A stretch of DNA of 64,000 nucleotides from Leifsonia poae (GCF_027921845.1 NZ_BSEN01000015.1:444636-508635), one strand, 5' to 3'; counted from the stretch's first letter, positions 42,474 to 50,740 are shown. Numbers and translations are program-made. The notes: generated by a model from the sequence alone, not told the origin.

Positions 42474-42809
42474 ATGACGAACATCTCCCTGAAGCTCGCG
42501 GAAACCATCAGCTCGAACGGCATCAAGGCGGTCTACGGCGAACCCGTCGAGATCGACGGAACGACGATCGTTCCCGTCGCCGCTGTGCAGTACGGTTTCG
42601 GTGCCGGCTCGGGCGGCGAGGCCGGCGAGGAGGACGCGCCTGGTGGCGCCGGTGGCGGCGGGGTGAGCATCCCGTTCGGCGCCTATGTCAGCGACGAGCG
42701 CGGCGTGCACTTCCGTCCGAACCTGATCACGCTCCTGATCGTGGGGATCCCGTTCGTGTGGGTGGCCGGCCACGCCTGGTCGCGGGTCATCAAAGCACTC
42801 AAGAAGTAG
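42474..42809 (+). CDS. GerW/YtfJ-like small protein
   Basis: 111 aa. The beta-rich core (KAVYGEPVEIDGTTIVPVAA, YGFGAGSGGEAG, GGVSIPFGAYVSDERG) matches the GerW/YtfJ sporulation-protein family found also in non-sporulating actinobacteria. A C-terminal membrane helix (LITLLIVGIPFVWVAGHAW) is added. Function unknown. A TPP riboswitch and its promoter begin 11 bp after the stop. Confidence 0.82.
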   Translation: MTNISLKLAETISSNGIKAVYGEPVEIDGTTIVPVAAVQYGFGAGSGGEAGEEDAPGGAGGGGVSIPFGAYVSDERGVHFRPNLITLLIVGIPFVWVAGHAWSRVIKALKK

Positions 42810-42819
42810 GCGAACGCAC

Positions 42820-42825
42820 TAGACT
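42820..42825 (+). promoter_or_regulatory. -10 box of the TPP riboswitch/ykoEDC operon (TAGACT)
   Basis: TAGACT placing the transcript start near 42832, the first base of the aptamer. Confidence 0.65.
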
Positions 42826-42832
42826 CGGTGCG

Positions 42833-42921
42833 AACACGGGAGTCCGGTGAGCCGGGCTGAGAGGAAGCTTCTCAAGCTTCGACCGTTGAACCTGATCTGG
42901 ATCATGCCAGCGCAGGGAGAC
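42833..42921 (+). ncRNA. TPP (THI-element) riboswitch aptamer
   Basis: All conserved pieces are present in order: ACGGGAGTCCGG of P1/P2, GCTGAGAGG of the pyrimidine-sensing arm, GACCGTTGAACCTGATCTGG, ATCATGCCAGCGCAGGGAGA of the pyrophosphate-sensing arm. Binding of thiamine pyrophosphate should shut off the ykoEDC transporter genes downstream. Confidence 0.95.
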
Positions 42922-42935
42922 ATTCTCATCATCCC

Positions 42936-42964
42936 GTGCCCTCTTTCCACGAATGAAAGGGCAC
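42936..42964 (+). promoter_or_regulatory. RBS-sequestering hairpin of the TPP riboswitch
   Basis: Stem GTGCCC + TTTC (42936-42947, TC bulge) pairs with GAAA + GGGCAC (42955-42964), loop CACGAAT. The 3' arm contains the ykoE Shine-Dalgarno GAAAGGG, 8 nt before GTG 42970, and no T-run follows, so control is probably translational. Confidence 0.75.
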
Positions 42965-42969
42965 GAAAA

Positions 42970-43596
42970 GTGCATTCGACAATCGCATCCACACCGTCCA
43001 CGACGCGAACCGGGCGGGTCCTCCGCTGGCGCGTCGTCGACATCGTCGTCGCCAGCGTGATCGCTGTCGCCAGCGGTGTCATCTTCTGGGCCTGGGGTCA
43101 GGCGTACAGCCCCATCGCCGCGCCGATCGAGGCCGTGCTGCCTGGCTTCCAGGGCATCCTGAACGGGCCGTGGCTCTTCGCCGGCGTGCTCGGCGCCCTG
43201 GTGATCCGCAAGCCGGGAGCGGCGATCTTCACCGAGCTGGTCGCTGCGGTCGTCTCCGCGCTGATCGGTACGCAGTGGGGCTTCATGACACTCGTGTCCG
43301 GCCTGGTGCAGGGCCTGGGCGTCGAGATCGTCGTCGCGGCGTTCCTCTACGCCAACTGGCGGCTCTACGTGGCTCTCCTGGCCGGAGCAGGCGCCGGCCT
43401 CGCCGAGTCGGTGCTCGACCTCCTCTACTCCTACCCGGGCGCAAAGGCGTCCTTCGCGATCGCCTACACGGTGTCGACCACCATCTCGGGCATCGTCGTC
43501 GCCGGTCTGCTGTCGTGGCTGCTGGTGAGGGCGCTCGCGCGCACCGGAGCGCTGAGCAGGTTCGCGGCCGGCCGCGAGGTGACGGGGCGGGTGTAA
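42970..43596 (+). CDS. ykoE: ECF transporter substrate-binding subunit YkoE (thiamine/HMP)
   Basis: 208 aa with about five or six membrane helices, the S component for a thiamine precursor, probably hydroxymethylpyrimidine. Typical segments: VVDIVVASVIAVASGVIFWA, GPWLFAGVLGALVIRKPGAA and WGFMTLVSGLVQGLGVE. GTG 42970 is chosen because its Shine-Dalgarno lies in the riboswitch hairpin; starts further upstream are within the aptamer. The stop TAA shares its last base with the probable ATC start of ykoD. Confidence 0.93.
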   Translation: MHSTIASTPSTTRTGRVLRWRVVDIVVASVIAVASGVIFWAWGQAYSPIAAPIEAVLPGFQGILNGPWLFAGVLGALVIRKPGAAIFTELVAAVVSALIGTQWGFMTLVSGLVQGLGVEIVVAAFLYANWRLYVALLAGAGAGLAESVLDLLYSYPGAKASFAIAYTVSTTISGIVVAGLLSWLLVRALARTGALSRFAAGREVTGRV

Positions 43597-45182
43597 TCAT
43601 CAGCGGACGCGGAGACGCTCCGACTCCGGCGGGCGCGCGGTTCGACGGCTGGGGCTGGCGGTATTCGGGGCGCGCCGCCTGGGCGGTGCGCGATCTGACG
43701 CTGCGCATCGAGCCGGGCGAGCGCGTGCTCCTGCTGGGTGCATCCGGCGCGGGCAAGAGCACCGTCCTGGCGGCGCTAGCCGGTGTGCTCGGCGGCGACG
43801 ACGACGGTGACACGCTCGGCACCGTCGACGTTGCCGGGGAGTCTCCGCTGGGCTCCCGAGGCGTGAGCGGCCTGTTGCTTCAGGATCCGGACTCCCAGGT
43901 CATCCTGGCGCGCGTGGGCGACGACGTGGCCTTCGGCTGCGAGAACCTCGGCGTGCCGCGCGAGACGATCTGGGCACGCGTGCGCGCTGCGCTCGACGCC
44001 GTCGGGCTGCGGGTCCCGCTCGACCATCCGACGGCGGCGCTCTCCGGCGGGCAGAAGCAGCGGCTGGCCCTCGCCGGCCTGCTCGCGATGCGTCCGGGGA
44101 TGCTGCTGCTCGACGAGCCGACCGCCAACCTCGATCCGGACGGGGTCGTCGATGTGCGCGACGCGGTCGGTGCCGCACTCGAGGCGACCGGCGCCACGCT
44201 CGTGGTCGTCGAGCACCGGGTCAGTGTGTGGCGGCACCTCGTGGACCGGGTCGTCGTGCTCGCGGCCGACGGTGGTGTGCTCGCCGACGGCGCTCCGGAT
44301 GCCGTGCTGGCCGACCGTTCGAACGAACTCCGGCAGGCCGGCGTGTGGCTGCCGGACGAGCCGATCGCCCCGGCGCGACCGGTGCGGGTCGGCACGGAAC
44401 TGCTGGTGGCCGACAGGCTCGAGATCGGCCGGGGTGGGACATCACGCCGTCGGCGCCGGCGTACGGCGCAGGCCGTGCAGCCGCTGCCGTTGCAGATCGA
44501 TACCCACATCGCCGCCGGCTCAGCGCTGGCGCTCACGGGACCGAACGGGGCGGGCAAGTCCACGCTGGCACTCACGCTCGGCGGTCTCCTCCCACCCCTC
44601 GGCGGGTCCCTGCGGGCCGAGCCGTCGTTCGCGCTCGATGCGCCCGCCGAGCCGTGGACCTGGCGATCGCGCCAGCTGCTCACGCGGATCGGCAGTGTGT
44701 TCCAGAACCCGGAGCACCAGTTCGTGGCCTCGACGGTGCGCGAGGAGCTCGCCGTCGGGCCGCGTGCGGTGCGGGAGCCAGAGGACGAGATCGGGCGGCG
44801 GGTCGACGAACTGCTCGAACGGCTCGGGCTGGCCGGCCTCGCCGAGGCGAATCCGTTCACGCTCTCCGGCGGCCAGAAGCGTCGGCTCTCGGTCGCGACC
44901 GCTCTCGCCACCAGACCCAGGATGCTCGTGCTCGATGAGCCGACGTTCGGGCAGGACGCGCTGACCTGGGCCGGCCTGGTCGCCATGATCGGCGAGCTGC
45001 GCGTGGAGGGGCACGCGATCGTCGCAGCGACGCACGACGCGGAGTTCGTCACCGCGATCGGCGCGGACGTTCTGCGCCTCGGGGACTCCCGAAGCGGCGA
45101 GACCGTCGCGAGGGTAGGGACCTCCGGGATCGACGGGCGCGGGGCGCACGACGGCTCCGCCACGGGGGAGGAGGTCGCATGA
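43596..45182 (+). CDS. ykoD: ECF transporter ATPase YkoD, two fused ABC domains
   Basis: 528 aa. Two ABC ATPase cassettes in one chain: domain 1 with GASGAGKST, LSGGQKQRLALAG and LLLDEPTANLD; domain 2 with GPNGAGKST, LSGGQKRRLSVAT and LVLDEPTFGQD. They power ykoE/ykoC uptake. No ATG, GTG or TTG occurs in frame between the end of ykoE and the first domain's core; the frame opens at TAATC, where ATC 43596 would replace the usual TAATG overlap. I therefore call ATC as the start, with some doubt; a sequencing error is the alternative. Confidence 0.88.
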   Translation: MISGRGDAPTPAGARFDGWGWRYSGRAAWAVRDLTLRIEPGERVLLLGASGAGKSTVLAALAGVLGGDDDGDTLGTVDVAGESPLGSRGVSGLLLQDPDSQVILARVGDDVAFGCENLGVPRETIWARVRAALDAVGLRVPLDHPTAALSGGQKQRLALAGLLAMRPGMLLLDEPTANLDPDGVVDVRDAVGAALEATGATLVVVEHRVSVWRHLVDRVVVLAADGGVLADGAPDAVLADRSNELRQAGVWLPDEPIAPARPVRVGTELLVADRLEIGRGGTSRRRRRRTAQAVQPLPLQIDTHIAAGSALALTGPNGAGKSTLALTLGGLLPPLGGSLRAEPSFALDAPAEPWTWRSRQLLTRIGSVFQNPEHQFVASTVREELAVGPRAVREPEDEIGRRVDELLERLGLAGLAEANPFTLSGGQKRRLSVATALATRPRMLVLDEPTFGQDALTWAGLVAMIGELRVEGHAIVAATHDAEFVTAIGADVLRLGDSRSGETVARVGTSGIDGRGAHDGSATGEEVA

Positions 45183-45958
45183 GCATCCTCGCGCCTGTGC
45201 GCCAGGGCCCGCTCGCCCGCGTGAACCCCGTCGCGAAGCTGGGCGCGGCACTCATCGTGAGCGCCGTCCTCCTGATCTCGATCGACTGGGTGTCCGCAGC
45301 GGTGGCACTCGTGCTCGAGATCGCGCTGTTGACGGTAGCCGGCATTCCGCTGCGCACGCTGGTCGTCCGCACGGCGCCCGTCTGGATCGCCGCGCCCCTG
45401 GCCGGGCTGACCACCGTGCTCTACGGCCAGGCGAGCGGCGCCGTCTACGTGCAGTGGTGGGCCGTCGAGATCAGCGACGGCTCGATCGCGCTCGGCCTCG
45501 CGACGATGCTGCGCATCCTGGCCATCGGACTGCCCGCCGTTCTGCTGTTCATCACGATCGACCCCACCGACCTCGCCGACGGGCTCGCCCAGGTGCTGCG
45601 TCTTCCTGCCCGCTTCGTGCTCGGTGGACTGGCCGGGTTGCGCCTCGTCGGCCTGTTCGTCGACGACTGGCGCGCGCTGACCCTCGCCCGGCGCGCCAGG
45701 GGGATCGCCGAGACCGGAGCCATCAGGCGCATGCTCGGCCAGGCGTTCGCGCTGTTCGTGCTCTCGATCCGGCGCGGCACCAAGCTCGCGACCGCCATGG
45801 AGGCGCGGGGCTTCGGCGCGCCGGTGAGACGCACGTGGGCGCGGCCGTCGGTCTTCCGCGGGCGCGACTGGGTGACGCTGGCCGTCGCGGTGCTCGTGGC
45901 ATCCACCGCCGCTGCGGTCGCGATCGCGGTGGGGAGCTGGAATGTCCTCGGCAGCTGA
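45179..45958 (+). CDS. ykoC: ECF transporter transmembrane subunit YkoC (EcfT)
   Basis: 259 aa with five or so membrane helices and the cytosolic coupling helices of EcfT proteins, here marked by ARRARGIAE (A-R-G type motif) near residue 172 and AMEARGFGAP near residue 210. It couples YkoD ATP hydrolysis to toppling of YkoE. ATGA overlap with ykoD. Confidence 0.93.
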   Translation: MSILAPVRQGPLARVNPVAKLGAALIVSAVLLISIDWVSAAVALVLEIALLTVAGIPLRTLVVRTAPVWIAAPLAGLTTVLYGQASGAVYVQWWAVEISDGSIALGLATMLRILAIGLPAVLLFITIDPTDLADGLAQVLRLPARFVLGGLAGLRLVGLFVDDWRALTLARRARGIAETGAIRRMLGQAFALFVLSIRRGTKLATAMEARGFGAPVRRTWARPSVFRGRDWVTLAVAVLVASTAAAVAIAVGSWNVLGS

Positions 45959-46550
45959 CGCGCACGCGCGCCTGACCGCCGCGCTCGGTCGCCTCGCCGC
46001 CGATCCGGGGCGTCCGGCGCCGGTGGTGCTGATCGACGGCCCGAGCGGCGCCGGCAAGAGCTCGCTGGCCGACCGGATCGTCGCGGAGTGGCCCGGCGAC
46101 GTCGCGCCCGTGCTCGTGCGCATGGACGACCTGTATCCCGGCTGGGGCGGCCTCGCCGCGGCGGCCGGGGCGCTCGGTGCCGAGCTGCTCGGTCCGCTCC
46201 GACGAACCGGCCGCGGACGCTGGCGACGCTGGGACTGGGCGGCCGATCGCCCGGCCGAGTGGCACGAGGTGGATGGCGTTCGTCCGCTCATCGTCGAGGG
46301 CTGCGGCACCCTCACGGCCGGCAACGCCGCCGACGCGGACCTGTGCATCTGGCTGGACGCAGACGACACGCTGCGTAAGGAGCGCGCGCTGGCGCGTGAC
46401 GGCCTCGCGTTCGAGACGCACTGGGACGAGTGGCAGCACGACTTCGAGGCATATCTCGAGCGTGAACAGCCCCGGCACAATGCCGACCTGATACTCGATG
46501 TGACCGAATGGCCCCTGCCGGTGCAGGCCGTACCGCGTCCCGAGGACTAG
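45942..46550 (+). CDS. P-loop ATP-binding protein, uridine-kinase-like
   Basis: 202 aa with Walker A GPSGAGKSS (about residues 33-41), RMDDLYPGWGGL (phosphoryl-acceptor region, kinase-like Asp), a lid-like RRTGRGRWRRWDW, IVEGCGTLT and DLCIWLDADD. The pattern is that of uridine/pantothenate-kinase-like proteins. The first 17 bp overlap ykoC, so it belongs to the TPP-controlled transcript. A salvage-kinase role for the imported compound is attractive but not shown by the sequence. Confidence 0.85.
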   Translation: MSSAADAHARLTAALGRLAADPGRPAPVVLIDGPSGAGKSSLADRIVAEWPGDVAPVLVRMDDLYPGWGGLAAAAGALGAELLGPLRRTGRGRWRRWDWAADRPAEWHEVDGVRPLIVEGCGTLTAGNAADADLCIWLDADDTLRKERALARDGLAFETHWDEWQHDFEAYLEREQPRHNADLILDVTEWPLPVQAVPRPED

Positions 46551-46553
46551 ATT
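46548..46553 (+). promoter_or_regulatory. -10 box of the leaderless 46560 gene (TAGATT)
   Basis: TAGATT with 6 nt to ATG 46560; its TAG is also the stop codon of the preceding gene. Confidence 0.6.
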
Positions 46554-46559
46554 TGAGGA

Positions 46560-46826
46560 ATGAGCGATCAGAACCAGTCCGAGCACGAGTACATCGTCGA
46601 GTACGTTGACGGACCCCTGGAAGGAACGACTGACCGCCGGGTGCTGGTCGACGGAAAGGTCGATGACCGCATCGGTGTCGTCGCGGCCGTCAGTGGTCTC
46701 GAGTCGCTGTTCTGGTACGTCGCCGGCGACGAGCGCACGGTGAACGGCGAGAAGTACGTCTCCTACCGTTTCGACGCTCCGGACAGCGACCCCGTCGAGG
46801 CCGACGAAGAGGACGAGTCGCTCTGA
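46560..46826 (+). CDS. Hypothetical acidic protein, 88 aa
   Basis: 88 aa, small, soluble and acidic (tail ADEEDESL). The core is beta-rich (EYIVEYVDGPLEGTTDRRVL, LFWYVAGDERTVNGEKYVSY). Not recognised. It has its own leaderless promoter and is convergent with the peptidase gene, 27 bp away. Confidence 0.75.
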   Translation: MSDQNQSEHEYIVEYVDGPLEGTTDRRVLVDGKVDDRIGVVAAVSGLESLFWYVAGDERTVNGEKYVSYRFDAPDSDPVEADEEDESL

Positions 46827-46853
46827 GCGACGGACCGTCTGAGCTGTCGGCGG

Positions 46854-47204
46854 CTACGCCCAGCCGAGTTCGTGCAGCCGCTCGTCGTCGATCCCGTAGT
46901 AGTGCGCGATCTCGTGCACGAGGGTGACGTGGATCTCGTCCCGTAACTGCTGCTCGTCGTCGCAGATCGACAGCAGCGGCTCCCGGTACAGGATGATGCG
47001 GTCGGGCATCTCGCCGAAACCGTAGTCGCCGCGTTCGGTGAGCGCGACGCCGTCGTAGAGTCCGAGCAGGTCGAGCGAGCCGTCTTCCGGGCGGTCCTCG
47101 ACCACGAACACCACGTTGTCGAGCCCGTCGACCATCTCGTCCGGCAGTTCGTCGAGCTCGTCGGTGACGAGGGCTTCGAACGCGTCGGCGTCCAGGTCGA
47201 GCAT
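46854..47204 (-). CDS. Minimal zincin metallopeptidase family protein
   Basis: 116 aa, the size of the PF06262-type minimal zinc peptidases. The zinc motif is HEIAHYYGID with His97, Glu98 and His101, followed by DERLHELGW. Preceding acidic segments (DELDELPDEMVDGLDN, YREPLLSI) are family-typical. It starts 6 bp after the stop of the MetE-like gene and shares its transcript. Substrate unknown. Confidence 0.92.
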   Translation of the reverse strand: MLDLDADAFEALVTDELDELPDEMVDGLDNVVFVVEDRPEDGSLDLLGLYDGVALTERGDYGFGEMPDRIILYREPLLSICDDEQQLRDEIHVTLVHEIAHYYGIDDERLHELGWA

Positions 47205-47210
47205 CTCAGG

Positions 47211-48269
47211 TCACCAGGCGTCGGCGACGGCCGCGTGCAGGTCGAGCAGAGCTGGGGTGCGTTCGCTCGGGCCGCGTCCGAAACCGCACTCGGTGGCGAC
47301 GCCGAACCGCGGCACCGCGGTGGCCGCCGCGTCCGCGCGACGACGGGCGCCGTCGACGCCGTCTTCGTGGTGGAGCAGCCCGAAGTAGAGCTCCGTGCTC
47401 TCCGGCAGTTCGACGGCGGCGAGCGGTGCGAAGAACGCCGCGTCGTCTCGCTCGATCGGCACGGGCAGGTGGAACCAGGTGATCGGACGCGGGGCGGCGG
47501 CCAGCACGCCGGAGATCACGTCGGCGAGATGCCCGGCATCGGTGGGCTGCACGAAGTGCGCCTCCTCGACATCGCCGTAGCAGAGGTGGTAACCGACCTG
47601 CACGTCCGCGGGGACGACCGAGGCCTGCCGTGCGGCACGCTCGATCACCCCGCCGAGCACATCGTCGAACCACGGCACGATGGCGTGAGTCGACCGGATG
47701 TTGGTCGACTCCAGCAGCGCGAACTCGACGGCCGTGTCCCACTGGATGGCGAGGTCGGCGTGGGGGATGCCCGCCACGATCCGTTCGAGCTCGCCGAACA
47801 GCGCGCGCTCGTAGGCCCGCTCGAAATCTGCGCGGAAGTCGGCGACGACGAACGCTCCGGCGATGGCCGCCGGAGTGGGGAGGGAGACCTGGAACCGCGT
47901 TCCGGGTGCGATCGCGCCCTCGTCGCGCACGCGGGCGAACGTCGCGTACGACGCGAGCGCCGCCTCGGCGTAGCCGAGGTCGGGGAAGACGAGGTCGTCG
48001 GCCGACACGCCCTCGTCGATCACGAAGGGGCGGCCGTCGAAGGTGTCGCGGATGTAGAACGGCTCGACGGGGATTCGAGAGAGACCCGCCATCGTGTCGA
48101 ACCGTTTGGTCTGGAACTGGATCCAGTAGAAGCGTTCGCCCACCTCGCCGTCCGGGATGCGGTGCAGACGGTCGCCGAGGTGGGTGCTGACGGTGCGCAG
48201 GACGGTCTCGGCATCGGGCAGGTTGATGCTGCCGACGAGATGTGCGCCCTGGATGACGGGGATGCTCAC
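47211..48269 (-). CDS. MetE C-terminal-domain-like protein
   Basis: 352 aa, half the length of cobalamin-independent methionine synthase. It resembles the MetE catalytic barrel: GYHLCYGD (His228, Cys230) corresponds to the H-x-C zinc ligands of MetE, and VATECGFGRG (Cys328) to the final zinc cysteine. The N-terminal folate-binding half is missing. It may be a core methyltransferase acting on a thiol from another methyl donor. GTG 48269 is set by TAAACT 7 nt upstream. Followed by the zincin gene. Confidence 0.82.
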   Translation of the reverse strand: MSIPVIQGAHLVGSINLPDAETVLRTVSTHLGDRLHRIPDGEVGERFYWIQFQTKRFDTMAGLSRIPVEPFYIRDTFDGRPFVIDEGVSADDLVFPDLGYAEAALASYATFARVRDEGAIAPGTRFQVSLPTPAAIAGAFVVADFRADFERAYERALFGELERIVAGIPHADLAIQWDTAVEFALLESTNIRSTHAIVPWFDDVLGGVIERAARQASVVPADVQVGYHLCYGDVEEAHFVQPTDAGHLADVISGVLAAAPRPITWFHLPVPIERDDAAFFAPLAAVELPESTELYFGLLHHEDGVDGARRRADAAATAVPRFGVATECGFGRGPSERTPALLDLHAAVADAW

Positions 48270-48276
48270 CTGCGTG

Positions 48277-48282
48277 AGTTTA
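48277..48282 (-). promoter_or_regulatory. -10 box of the leaderless MetE-like gene (TAAACT)
   Basis: TAAACT on the minus strand, 7 nt before GTG 48269, directly after the terminator stem of the upstream gene. Confidence 0.65.
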
Positions 48283-48325
48283 CCGGTGCGCCGGCCCCGG
48301 GATCGTCACGGGACCGGCGCACCGG
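48283..48325 (-). terminator. Terminator hairpin after the Apf-like gene
   Basis: 12-bp perfect stem CCGGTGCGCCGG / CCGGCGCACCGG (48283-48294 with 48314-48325), loop 19 nt, 34 bp past the stop of the minus-strand gene. No T-run. Confidence 0.6.
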
Positions 48326-48358
48326 AATTTCACGAGCCCGGTCTCCCGGGCGGATCGA

Positions 48359-49126
48359 TCAGTACCAGTTGACCGACTGCGAGTGGGACCAGGCGCTGCA
48401 CGGCGAGCCGTAGGAGCGCGCGATGTAGTCGAGACCCCACTTGATCTGGGTCGAGGCGTTGCTCTGCCAGTCGCTGCCGGCGGTCGCCATCTTGCTTCCG
48501 GGCAGCGCCTGCGGGATACCGGTGGCACCGCTCCCGGCGTTGTACGCCTGGTAGTTCCAGCCCGACTCCTTCTGCCAGAGGTTGCTGAGGCAGCTGAACT
48601 CGCCGTCGCCCCAGCCGTGCAGGCTCGAGGCGAGGTTGCGGGCCGTCGCCTGCGCACCCGAGGGGGTGTTCGCCAGCGCTGCGGCGCGGGCGGCTGCCGC
48701 AGCGGCGGCGGCGGCGATCTCGCGGTCCTTCTTGGCAGCTGCCGTCACGACGGCGGCCGTGGCGGTCTTCGTCTTGTCGATGGTGGCGCGCAGGTTGGAG
48801 TCGTCGAGCTGCTGATAGTCGTCGAGGCCGGCGATCGCGGTCTTCGCCGCGGACGTGTCGACCTTCGCCGCACGCGCGGCGACGGTGGTCTTCGCGCTGG
48901 CGAGCGTCTTCGTGGCCTCGGCCTCGAGCCGGTGGCGCACGATCCCCTCGTAGACCGAGAGCTGTTCGTGGTGCATGCCGGTCGACTCGGAGATCTGCTT
49001 CGTCTCGGTCTGGCTCTGCTGCTGGGCGAGCGCCGGGCCGATGAGGCTGGCGGTCGCGAGGGCGGTGGCGACACCGGCGACGATGCGGCCGAGGGGCAGG
49101 GAGGTGTTGCGGATGGTTCTGAGCAT
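48359..49126 (-). CDS. Secreted transglycosylase-like protein (Apf C-terminal domain)
   Basis: 255 aa from ATG 49126, which follows GGAAGAGA. A signal peptide (RIVAGVATALATASLIGPALAQ ends near residue 40; cleavage after ALA) precedes an Ala/Lys-rich helical stalk (about residues 50-165) and a lysozyme-like C-terminal domain: LSNLWQKESGWNYQAY with the likely catalytic Glu, GATGIPQALPGSKM and YGSPCSAWSHSQ. This ending is that of aggregation-promoting factor and resuscitation-type wall enzymes. It probably cuts or binds peptidoglycan. Confidence 0.85.
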   Translation of the reverse strand: MLRTIRNTSLPLGRIVAGVATALATASLIGPALAQQQSQTETKQISESTGMHHEQLSVYEGIVRHRLEAEATKTLASAKTTVAARAAKVDTSAAKTAIAGLDDYQQLDDSNLRATIDKTKTATAAVVTAAAKKDREIAAAAAAAAARAAALANTPSGAQATARNLASSLHGWGDGEFSCLSNLWQKESGWNYQAYNAGSGATGIPQALPGSKMATAGSDWQSNASTQIKWGLDYIARSYGSPCSAWSHSQSVNWY

Positions 49127-49467
49127 TCTCTTCCAGTGTTCGGGCTTCCCCGCTCGCGGGCACACGGCGGTAGGCCGTGGGCGGGCATGGATCGGTCATC
49201 CTCGGTGGAGAGGAGGCGATCCGGCGGGTCGGGAACCGCGGCGGTACGTGCGTGATCGCCCGGCGACCCGGCGGGTCAGAGGGCGCGCAACGCGCGACGC
49301 GGGTGTGCCGCGCTAAACACAGGTGGACATCCGGAGCAATCGGGGGGTGGATGCGGCACACGCGCGACACGACGGCATACCGTGCCGTCAACGGAAAACA
49401 ACGTTACGTGGTCATTCTGGGCAGAACAGGCACGTTGGCTGGGAGGGTCGTGTGTGCGTCGGTGGTG
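49127..49467. other. 341-bp gap without a gene
   Basis: No credible gene. It holds the 5' leader of the minus-strand wall-enzyme gene, several GC-rich palindromes (for example GACCC-GGC-GGGTC at 49265-49277) and the dyad GACGGCA-N5-TGCCGTC at 49371-49389, about 80 bp past the stop of the MFS gene. I looked for a ydaO-type riboswitch, common before such enzymes, and could not support one. Confidence 0.6.
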
Positions 49468-50730
49468 TCAGCGCCCGGCGGACCGTGCCGCGTCGTGCTC
49501 GGCGGACACGCTCTCCGCGTCGTGCTCGGCCTGGTCCATGCGCCGGTCGGTGACCCAGATCATCCCGATCACGAGGCCGAGAGTGAGGGCGCCCATGATG
49601 ATGAAGACGGGCGGGAAGCCCAGGAACTGGGCGAGCACCCCGCCGGCGAGGGCGCCGAGCGGGATGGTGCCCCACGAGACCAGGCGGTAGGCGCTGTTGA
49701 GGCGGCCGAGCAGCCGGGTGGGCGTGATCCGCTGTCGAAGCGACACCGTGATCACGTTCCAGATCGACACCGTGATGCCGCCGAGGAAGAATCCCGCACC
49801 GACGATGTAGGGGTTGGTGGTGAATGCCGGGGTCGCCAGGCTGACGAAACTGCCGAGGATCGTCAGGATCAGTGCACGGGAGCGCCCGAGGCCGTGCTCG
49901 ACGCGTTCGGCGACGAGTGAGCCGAGAACACTCCCGAGCGCGGACGCGGTCAGGAGGAGGCCGTACCCGGGATCGGTCAGGCCCATGGCCGATGCCGGGC
50001 CGACGGCGTAGAGCACGAGCACCGTGAAGGTCGCGTTGCCGGCGAAGTTGAAGACGCCGACCATGATGGCGAGCACACGGAGCAGGGTGTTGCTCCAGAG
50101 GAAGCGCAAGCCCTCGGCGATGTCTGCCCGCATGGTGGTGGTGCGCGGATGATCGGTGCCGTACGAACCGCGCATCAGCAGGAGCATCCCGATCGCAAGC
50201 GCCCAGAGCAGCACGGGAGCGCCGAAGGCCAGGGCGAACCCGGCGGCGACCAGGAAGCCGCCGAGCGGGGGACCGACGAATTGGTTCGCGGTCAACTCGG
50301 CGGCGTAGAGGCGTCCGTTCGCGCGGGACAGGGCGCTGCGCGACACGACCTGCGGGAGGATCGATTGCGACGACGTGTCGTAGATCGTCTCTGCGATGCC
50401 GACGCAGAGGGCGGCCGCGTAGAGGATCCAGATCGAGCCTGCGCCCATCGCCGCGGCGATGGTGAGGACCGCCAGGAAGGCGGCGCGGGCGGAGTTGGCG
50501 ACGAGCATCAGGCGGCGGCGATCGAAACGGTCGGCGAGTGCGCCGGCGGTCAGGGCGAAGACCAGCCAGGGGAGCGAGAAGGCGAACGCCAGCCCCGCGA
50601 TGATCGTGGGCGAGTCGGTGTACCGGATGGCCACCAGCGGCAGCGCGACCTTCATGACCCCGTCCGCGAGGTTGGACAGCGCGGACGATGTCCAGAGTTT
50701 CCAGTAGTTCGATCCCAGCGGTGCAGCCAT
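49468..50730 (-). CDS. MFS transporter (MFS_3/EntS-like, 12 helices)
   Basis: 420 aa from ATG 50730. Twelve membrane segments; motif A-like GALADRFDRRRLMLV, and TIYDTSSQSILPQVV, the QS/LP loop seen in enterobactin-exporter-like MFS proteins. Divergent from an HTH regulator, with repeats TTGCACA between them, so likely controlled by it. Substrate unknown. Confidence 0.9.
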   Translation of the reverse strand: MAAPLGSNYWKLWTSSALSNLADGVMKVALPLVAIRYTDSPTIIAGLAFAFSLPWLVFALTAGALADRFDRRRLMLVANSARAAFLAVLTIAAAMGAGSIWILYAAALCVGIAETIYDTSSQSILPQVVSRSALSRANGRLYAAELTANQFVGPPLGGFLVAAGFALAFGAPVLLWALAIGMLLLMRGSYGTDHPRTTTMRADIAEGLRFLWSNTLLRVLAIMVGVFNFAGNATFTVLVLYAVGPASAMGLTDPGYGLLLTASALGSVLGSLVAERVEHGLGRSRALILTILGSFVSLATPAFTTNPYIVGAGFFLGGITVSIWNVITVSLRQRITPTRLLGRLNSAYRLVSWGTIPLGALAGGVLAQFLGFPPVFIIMGALTLGLVIGMIWVTDRRMDQAEHDAESVSAEHDAARSAGR

Positions 50731-50740
50731 GAGGGAAGAC

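Noticed and set aside
49127-49320. Possible ydaO (c-di-AMP) riboswitch before the Apf-like wall-enzyme gene
   Set aside because: Such genes often carry one in actinobacteria, but I could not find the conserved GGAGGAACCG or GGGGTGAATC-like blocks; only general GC palindromes are present.
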